Source of the DNA: an uncultured Bacteroidales bacterium | GTDB lineage: Bacteria; Bacteroidota; Bacteroidia; Bacteroidales; UBA932 | Direction: 5' to 3' | NCBI GenBank assembly: GCA_905235775.1 | Contig: CAJOMY010000072.1 | Location: 1-11,676 of the forward strand | Length of the DNA: 11,676 nt | Shown here: positions 6,689-11,676 of the stretch, piece after piece | How positions within the stretch are numbered: position 1 is the first letter of the stretch | Layout of the letters: each line of letters opens with the position of its first letter | Program-made: the position numbers and the translations under genes | The notes under the pieces: model-generated | Told to the model about the DNA's origin: nothing | What the model saw: only the letters and a program-made list of their open reading frames with translations | Databases searched by the model: none

Positions 6689-7719
6689 AATCGCTGATAC
6701 CTTTGGATTCCCTCCTGCATGGCAGCTTCATCCAAGCAGGCCTCTGGGTGGAAGATCTCAACGTTGACCTTGCCTGCCGCAGGGCTCCAGTTCCCGATAA
6801 CTTCGCCATCCTGGAGAACCACTGGCCAGAAGGTGCCCTTCTGGTCGTGGGCATGGTGGCGATGGTCCGGATGCAAGACCACCTGGCGACTCTTGTATCC
6901 GATGAGGTATTCATCGTAGGCGGGCAGGAGGTGGACCGTGCCGCTGCGGAAACCGCGGGTGCGGCAGCCTTCATGGAAATAAAAGGTAAGGTCCTTCCAG
7001 CGCTCCCGTATCAGCTCATCGGCAATGGCCTCCACTCCTTTGCGGCATTCTCCGATGTTCAGGCCGCTCCACCAGACAAAGTCCTCCAGCGTGGCGGGGC
7101 CGTGGCCGCGGAAGTAGCGCCGGGTAAGTTCCGCGAGGGCTTCTTCCCGGGAGAGCGTCGGTCCGGGCGGGATTCTGTCTGAAGAGAGCATGTAGGTGCG
7201 GTCCTTGTCGTCCAGACCGCCGCTGCAGAGGATGCCGGAGACTTCAGCCAGGTAGTTCTGATGCTTCAGCCGGGGAAGTTCATCCCGGAAGGGACTGTCC
7301 CGCACGATGTCTTCGATGTCTGTGCGTTTGAGGCTGCCGCGCCCTTTCAGCGCTTCCTGCAGGAATTCCTGGTAGCGGCGCTCGTCGGCTTCGCCAATGG
7401 ACTGCCCATACATCTTCAGCCAACCCCGAATAGTGCTGTGGGCCTTGGCGGAGCAAAGATTGATCAGCCATCGGTAGTCCTCGGCGGCGACCAGATGCCA
7501 GGTGCTCCGGAAAAGGTGGGTGCGGATAATCCGGCCTTCGTCGAAATCCCGCTTGAATGCCTTCGCGGAAGGGTTCTTGGTCCGCATCCCCACGGCCCAG
7601 CGCATCATCCGGTACTCCTGCGCCTGCATCGCGCCCATCCACGCCACCACATCGTGCGGTGTGGAAAACTGCGGGCAAATGAGCTGCTGCCCCAGAAGTC
7701 TGCGGGATACGGGATTCAT
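6685..7719 (-). CDS. Winged-helix DNA-binding protein, HTH_42 (YcaQ/AlkX-related) family
   Basis: A 344-aa cytoplasmic protein of the HTH_42/PF06224 family, whose members YcaQ and AlkX are DNA glycosylases acting on interstrand crosslinks or alkylated bases. The family signatures seen are the N-terminal MQAQEY segment, with a QxQ pair at Gln32 and Gln34 where YcaQ has its catalytic QxQ; the IIRTHLFRSTWHLV strand-helix at 64-77; the RGHGPATLEDFVWWSG segment at 204-219; and LPAYDEYLIGYKSR at 265-278. It starts 26 nt after the flavoprotein stop on the same strand and is probably the last gene of that transcript. It has no evident functional link to the flavoprotein. Glycosylase activity is possible but unproven, since many HTH_42 proteins are uncharacterised. 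Length is slightly below that of YcaQ. Confidence 0.8.
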   Translation of the reverse strand: MNPVSRRLLGQQLICPQFSTPHDVVAWMGAMQAQEYRMMRWAVGMRTKNPSAKAFKRDFDEGRIIRTHLFRSTWHLVAAEDYRWLINLCSAKAHSTIRGWLKMYGQSIGEADERRYQEFLQEALKGRGSLKRTDIEDIVRDSPFRDELPRLKHQNYLAEVSGILCSGGLDDKDRTYMLSSDRIPPGPTLSREEALAELTRRYFRGHGPATLEDFVWWSGLNIGECRKGVEAIADELIRERWKDLTFYFHEGCRTRGFRSGTVHLLPAYDEYLIGYKSRQVVLHPDHRHHAHDQKGTFWPVVLQDGEVIGNWSPAAGKVNVEIFHPEACLDEAAMQEGIQRYQRF

Positions 7720-7745
7720 TTCGCGATCGTTGCCAGGTTACTCGC

Positions 7746-9485
7746 TTATTTGGCGTATTCAGCTGCGTTTTGCCCGGCGATCTTGCCGTTGACCACGATA
7801 TCGGCAACGCCGTTTCCGCCCAGGCGATTGGCTCCGTGGACGCCACCGGTGACTTCACCGGCCGCGAAGAGGCCGGGGACGGGCGTATCGTCCGAGCGAA
7901 GGACGTGCATATCGGCATCCACCCGGATGCCGCCCATGGTATGGTGGATGGCGGGCTTGACGCGGATGGCATAGAACGGCGGCGTCTGGAGCGGAGATGT
8001 CATTTGCGTGCTGCTGCGCCCAAAGTCTTCATCCGTACCGGACTTTTGGAAGGCTGCATACCGCGCCATCGTTTCGGACAGGGCGGCAGAAGGGATTCCG
8101 ATCCTGGCTGCCAGCCCCGCAAGATCCTTGTCCTCCTTCATCAGGTGCTGGTTGGCATAAGTCTCTATGGAAGACAGGGAACTGCGGACACTCTGGTCAA
8201 AAACAAGATAAGCCTCTCCCTTTTCCTGCTCCAGAATGGCTGCAGACACCACGTCCCGCGTATCCATCTCATTCACGAACCGTTTCCCGGCGCTATTCAC
8301 CAAGATGGCACCGTTCCCGCGGACAGCCTCCGTGATGAGGATATGATTCTCGGCCTCGGCGGTTGGATGAATCTGGATGTACTCCATCTGTATGGTGCTG
8401 CCTCCCACATCGGCAAGCCATGAGAAAGCGTCCCCCGTGGCCCCCGGGTGGTTCAAGCTGGCAAAGCCGGAGAGGGAAGGCTGGTAACTGGTGACCATCT
8501 CCAGATTGGCGCCGAAACCTCCGGTTGCAATCACAACCGCTTTTGCCTGGAGGCGATACACGCTGCCGTCCGCATTTTCCACTTTTACGCCGGTGACCCC
8601 TCCGGCATTGCCAAGGAGTCCGATGACTTTATTCGAGGTGCGAATCTCTATGCCGGGCCTGGAGGATGCCTCTTTCAGTACTTTCATCAGGTGGGGGCCT
8701 ATGGCGGTTCCGCCTTTTGGCCGGTGCGTCCGTTTCACGCTGCTGCCGCCCATGAGGCCCACGTCCGTGAGATCGGCCCCCAGGGAGGACAGCCAGGAAA
8801 CCGTGGCGGCGGCGTGGTCCACGAGACTGCGGACAAGAGCCGGGATGTTCTTCTGCTTGCCGCCTTCCATCGTATCCTCGTAAAAAAGCTCCGGGCTGTC
8901 CTGGATGCCCAGGTCCTGTTGCGCCTGGGTGCCTGCCGCATTGATGCCGCCCGTGGAATAATTGGTGTTCCCGCCCAGAAGGCCCTGCTTTTCGAGAACG
9001 ATGATTCGTAGGTCGCCGGCTGAAGCCGCCGAAACGGCGGCTGTGAGCCCCGCTCCGCCAGCCCCTATCACCACGATGTCGCAGCTTCCGTCTTGATAAA
9101 CGACTTTCCCCGAATCACTTTGTCCCAGGGCGGCGCGAATAGCCATGTTAATGGCAGCGATCATGCCGTTGCTGGTAAGCGTGGCCCCGGAAACGGCATC
9201 CACATCACCAAGTAACGCCTGCTTCTCAAGAGCCCGTGAGATCATCTCGTTGATGGCGTCCTGGGCAAAAACCGATTCTGACTGGCTGACCACCACAATG
9301 TCGGTAATCCGATGCCCAAGCACGGTGAGCTTGACCAGTATGGTTCCGCTCCTGCCTTCTCCGGTTCCCGTCCATATGCCATCCAGCAAAACCGGTTCTA
9401 CCGGAGAAGGTGCTTCCCGGGTACACGCTCCCAGGATGCACAGCAGCATGATCATCCAGGTCCGAAGTCTTCTCATCTCGATCAT
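7746..9485 (-). CDS. Fumarate-reductase-like flavoprotein lipoprotein with covalent-FMN domain
   Basis: An exported flavin reductase of the Fcc3/UrdA type that transfers electrons to an alpha,beta-unsaturated acid, here probably anchored facing the periplasm. The lipobox is ILGAC with Cys21. An FMN-binding domain covers about 35-120 and carries the ApbE flavinylation motif DAVSGATLTS, with Thr102 as the likely FMN acceptor. The FAD-binding reductase domain starts at about 135 with the dinucleotide fold VVIGAGGAGL. Residues matching the Shewanella Fcc3 active site are His373, Thr385, Arg410, His514 and Arg554, with the same mutual spacings as I recall them for Fcc3. That favours a fumarate-like dicarboxylate, though other enoates remain possible. 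No haem-binding CxxCH motif is present, so electrons must come through FMN. The first ATG (9485) overlaps the previous gene's stop as ATGA and is preceded by GAGGA, so translation is probably coupled. An ATG 9 nt further in is an alternative start. Confidence 0.88.
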   Translation of the reverse strand: MIEMRRLRTWMIMLLCILGACTREAPSPVEPVLLDGIWTGTGEGRSGTILVKLTVLGHRITDIVVVSQSESVFAQDAINEMISRALEKQALLGDVDAVSGATLTSNGMIAAINMAIRAALGQSDSGKVVYQDGSCDIVVIGAGGAGLTAAVSAASAGDLRIIVLEKQGLLGGNTNYSTGGINAAGTQAQQDLGIQDSPELFYEDTMEGGKQKNIPALVRSLVDHAAATVSWLSSLGADLTDVGLMGGSSVKRTHRPKGGTAIGPHLMKVLKEASSRPGIEIRTSNKVIGLLGNAGGVTGVKVENADGSVYRLQAKAVVIATGGFGANLEMVTSYQPSLSGFASLNHPGATGDAFSWLADVGGSTIQMEYIQIHPTAEAENHILITEAVRGNGAILVNSAGKRFVNEMDTRDVVSAAILEQEKGEAYLVFDQSVRSSLSSIETYANQHLMKEDKDLAGLAARIGIPSAALSETMARYAAFQKSGTDEDFGRSSTQMTSPLQTPPFYAIRVKPAIHHTMGGIRVDADMHVLRSDDTPVPGLFAAGEVTGGVHGANRLGGNGVADIVVNGKIAGQNAAEYAK

Positions 9486-9733
9486 TTTTCCTCGTGTTTT
9501 GAATATATGCGGGCGACGATTGCGCCGCTGATGTTGTGCCAGATGCTGAACTCCACGCGAAGATCTTCCGGCTTGAGCGTGAGTCCCATGCCGAACATGA
9601 TCACGCCCAGCAGGGGATTGATGAGTGTCGGCTCCAGGAGGCCGAAAATGTCCGGAAATACAAGCGCGAGGAGTGCCGACAGCAATACCGATACGCCCAT
9701 GTAATCGGCAATTAATTTACAAAACCGTTTCAT
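9482..9733 (-). pseudogene. BASS (bile acid:sodium symporter) family transporter with internal deletion, 83 codons left
   Basis: The reading frame encodes the first two membrane segments of an SBF/BASS family transporter (VLLSALLALVFPDIFGLL and LLGVIMFGMGLTLKPEDL, residues about 16-55). It jumps at residues 60-62 straight to FSIWHNISGAIVARIY, which is the usual C-terminal signature of these proteins (FSVWHNISG). Full members have about 300-330 residues and ten or so membrane helices, so about 220-240 residues are missing. The frame is kept. FS is shared by the expected sequence on both sides (VFSRP-type and IFSIWHN-type), suggesting a deletion across a short direct repeat near 9545-9553. The product cannot be a working transporter. 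Its stop overlaps the flavoprotein start by 4 nt, so it may now serve only to couple translation. Either real decay or a misassembly could explain it. Confidence 0.75.
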
Positions 9734-9803
9734 CCGTTCGAATACGGCAACCGCAGCCGATTGTCTTTCCCTGTTTCAATGTCCCGTTTTGATTGGCTGT
9801 AAC

Positions 9804-10871
9804 TTATACGTTTGTCTGTCTTATTCCCTCGGTGATAGCAGGCAGGAACTGGGTCTTGCGACTGGAGATATAAGTGGTGACGACACAACCATCAGGAGTA
9901 GCGGATGCACCAAATCCTGCTTCTGCCGCTTCTTTTGATCCGTCGCCGCAGAAGGGGATGTGCGTCACGTTGGCCTGGCTGTCGCCCAGCATCATGAAGA
10001 GCATGTCGAGGCCCTGCCGCTCCCTGACGGCGGGCATAATCTGTCGCATGCGCTGGCAAAGTTCTTCCACGCCCAGTTCGTCACTGCTGATGATATTGCC
10101 GATGCCTACTTTGTATCCCTCAATCTCATACTCCTTGTAATCAGAGAACAGGATGTCCTCGTCGGTCATGCCGTCGAACGAGGTACGTGCCTTGCGCATG
10201 GCAGCATAGTAGGTTTCAACGTCGGAGATGTCTGACTGCTGCCACAGCCACTCGTAGAGCCGCTGGTCAGTGGCCGTGGTCGTGGTTGAGGTCAGGTTGT
10301 CGGTATCGGAGAGTATGCCGGAGAGCATCAGCCTCGCTTCGGTGGTGGTGGGCTTCTCTCCCAGTTCTTCGTACATGCTGGCGATGATGGTACAAGTAGA
10401 ACCCACGGGCAAGGCAAAATAAAAGAGCGGTTGCGGCGTGGTAACGGAGCCTGTGCCGTGGTGGTCAATGATGTGCAGGATACGGGCTGATGACATGCCG
10501 TCGGCGGCCTGCGCGAACTCGCTGTGGTCGGTCATAATAATGTTCCGCCCTGCCGCATCGTCCAGGATGGCAGGCGCTTCGATGCCAGCCTCCCGCAATA
10601 CATAAAGTGGTTCGCAGATGACCTTCCCCGCCACGCGCGCCTCGGCGTTGATGCCCATACGCTGCAACAGGCTGGCGTAGGTCATCGCAGAAAAAATGGC
10701 ATCGCAGTCGGGGCTCTTGTGGCCTATCACCAGCACGCCGTCGCCATAGTCCATGCCTGTGATGATGGAACGCAGGGGTGTATTATAGACTTTAGCCCCA
10801 GCGGTATCGACACACGACACCGACAGGCACATGCAGAGAAGACATGCAAAAAGAGTCCTAAACTGTTTCAT
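9804..10871 (-). CDS. Exported DHH-family manganese-dependent (family II) inorganic pyrophosphatase
   Basis: A 355-aa member of the DHH/DHHA2 phosphoesterases closest to family II inorganic pyrophosphatases, which hydrolyse PPi to two phosphates. All expected metal ligands are present: His51, Asp55 and Asp57 (GHKSPDCDA), Asp115 (MTDHSE), His137 and His138 (IIDHHG) and Asp189 (SDTDN), at spacings almost the same as in the Bacillus subtilis enzyme. The C-terminal DHHA2 domain carries SSRKTQ near residue 333, where the phosphate-binding Arg and Lys sit. The first 20 residues are a hydrophobic Cys-rich signal ending LSVSC, so the protein is probably an exported lipoprotein (Cys20), although the lipobox is imperfect. 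Known family II enzymes are cytoplasmic, so this location is unusual. It starts 23 nt after the DUF4595-like lipoprotein gene and probably shares its transcript. Pyrophosphate, a linear polyphosphate or a nucleotide could be the substrate. Confidence 0.85.
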   Translation of the reverse strand: MKQFRTLFACLLCMCLSVSCVDTAGAKVYNTPLRSIITGMDYGDGVLVIGHKSPDCDAIFSAMTYASLLQRMGINAEARVAGKVICEPLYVLREAGIEAPAILDDAAGRNIIMTDHSEFAQAADGMSSARILHIIDHHGTGSVTTPQPLFYFALPVGSTCTIIASMYEELGEKPTTTEARLMLSGILSDTDNLTSTTTTATDQRLYEWLWQQSDISDVETYYAAMRKARTSFDGMTDEDILFSDYKEYEIEGYKVGIGNIISSDELGVEELCQRMRQIMPAVRERQGLDMLFMMLGDSQANVTHIPFCGDGSKEAAEAGFGASATPDGCVVTTYISSRKTQFLPAITEGIRQTNV

Positions 10872-10894
10872 CCAAACGGCCGCGATGAATATGG

Positions 10895-11676
10895 CTACAA
10901 TGAAGAATAATTGATGACCACAGCCCTGTCGTAATAACCCTCCGGGTCGTCGCCTTTGATATCCACCCGGACGATGCGTCCCTTGTTGTCCTTTGTATAT
11001 TTAAAGGAGAAGTTGATATCGCTATAGAAGTCTTCCTTGTACGAGACAGGAAGATGAGCGCTGCTCTTGCCGATCAGGTTCGCGCTGGCAAAATTGGGAA
11101 GCATGTTTGAGTAGATGGGAAGCAGAGGATCGATCGTGTTCACGAAAGGATTCGCTTCCTTTCCGTAAGCGACACTGACGTGATACGAGCCAGAGCCCTC
11201 TTCTTCCACCATGCTCACAAGGTCCCCGCCGCTCCAGGAATAATTTCTCATAAAAGGGGTATCGTCCGTAAAGCTCACCGCGTAGGATGACAGGTAATCT
11301 CCGTCGTAGGTATAGTCCATAGTGCGGTCCGGCTCCGTGACCTTCAGGAGTTTGAGTCCGTCTCCGAATTGCAGCATGTACTTGTCGGGGCCCATGACAT
11401 CGAGTTTTCCCCGGGACGCGATTTCCCAGCAGTCAGTAGCAGACACCGTGGAAGTTTCGTAATCGAAGTCTCTGATCTCAACCTGGAGCAGACGGGTTTC
11501 ACCATCGCGGAAGGTGTACGTCTCAGAAACGGTTTTCACAACCCGGCCCTGGGCATCGTAAGTGGGTGTGTAGACTACCTTTGCGTATTCCCTGCCACCG
11601 GAAATGGAGATAAGCTGATAGTTACTTATAACAAGGCCGGAGTCTTTGCCGGGAATGTCATCTTTGCTGCAGGACA
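10895..11676 (-). CDS. DUF4595-like lipoprotein, 5' end cut by the window edge
   Basis: The frame is open from the right edge to a TAG at 10895-10897, about 260 codons. At the edge it begins SCSKDDIPG, which looks like a lipobox Cys (codon at 11669-11671) followed by a typical Bacteroidota acidic linker. Only the start codon and the hydrophobic part of the signal peptide are therefore missing. The GTG at 11539 is internal and not a credible start. The rest is beta-rich, with repeated YT/YD/FxY strand patterns (YTPTYDAQGRVVKT, MDYTYDGDYLSSY, FSFKYTKDNKGRIVRV) like the RHS-reminiscent strands of DUF4595-type Bacteroidales lipoproteins of unknown function. The family name is tentative. It precedes the exported pyrophosphatase by 23 nt, so both probably act on the same side of the inner membrane. 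Confidence 0.65.
   Translation of the reverse strand, partial: SCSKDDIPGKDSGLVISNYQLISISGGREYAKVVYTPTYDAQGRVVKTVSETYTFRDGETRLLQVEIRDFDYETSTVSATDCWEIASRGKLDVMGPDKYMLQFGDGLKLLKVTEPDRTMDYTYDGDYLSSYAVSFTDDTPFMRNYSWSGGDLVSMVEEEGSGSYHVSVAYGKEANPFVNTIDPLLPIYSNMLPNFASANLIGKSSAHLPVSYKEDFYSDINFSFKYTKDNKGRIVRVDIKGDDPEGYYDRAVVINYSSL

Noticed and set aside
9734..9803. Promoter or terminator between the pyrophosphatase gene and the BASS remnant
   Set aside because: No TAnnTTTG box and only a 4-bp stem (9734-9747) were seen. Nothing in these 70 nt supports a call, so whether the transcript is continuous is open.

Overview
The window looks like G+C-rich Bacteroidota DNA, most likely Bacteroidales. This rests on several short-signal lipoproteins with a Cys lipobox, start codons mostly without a clear Shine-Dalgarno sequence, TAnnTTTG-type -7 boxes in the one divergent intergenic region, and a protein repertoire typical of gut or rumen Bacteroidales. 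No rRNA, tRNA, CRISPR array, transposase or integrase was seen. The uneven length and two cut edge genes suggest a short metagenomic contig.

Layout. Positions 1 to about 88 are AT-rich and do not match what follows. From there a plus-strand pair runs to 3.4 kb: a secreted putative esterase lacking its signal peptide, then a GH3 glycosidase lipoprotein with a frameshift near its C-terminus. Both fit breakdown of plant oligosaccharides. A 0.23 kb gap follows, holding a 117-bp imperfect palindrome with a single centre. Next, on the minus strand, is a 624-residue lipoprotein with a leukocidin/hemolysin-like pore-forming core. Divergent from it is mltG (plus), the endolytic murein transglycosylase. 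The mltG stop overlaps the stop of a convergent minus-strand gene for a winged-helix YcaQ/AlkX-like protein.

From 6.7 kb to the right edge everything is on the minus strand. Read 5' to 3' from the right, it holds a DUF4595-like lipoprotein (cut by the edge), an exported family II (DHH) pyrophosphatase, an 83-codon remnant of a bile-acid:sodium-symporter (BASS) family transporter with its middle deleted, an FMN/FAD fumarate-reductase-like lipoprotein, and the winged-helix gene. Gaps are short (23, 70, -4 and 26 nt), so this may be one or two transcripts.

How the genes may work together. The esterase and GH3 enzymes probably act in succession on the same glycan. The flavoprotein probably disposes of electrons outside the inner membrane by reducing a fumarate-like enoate, and the transporter was once its translational partner. 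No complete new multi-gene defence or mobile system is visible. The strongest oddities are the membrane-anchored leukocidin-like protein, the exported pyrophosphatase with a complete metal site, the internally deleted BASS gene, and the long palindrome. Three separate genes carry lesions (esterase 5' end, GH3 frameshift, BASS deletion), so assembly artefacts must be weighed against real gene decay.
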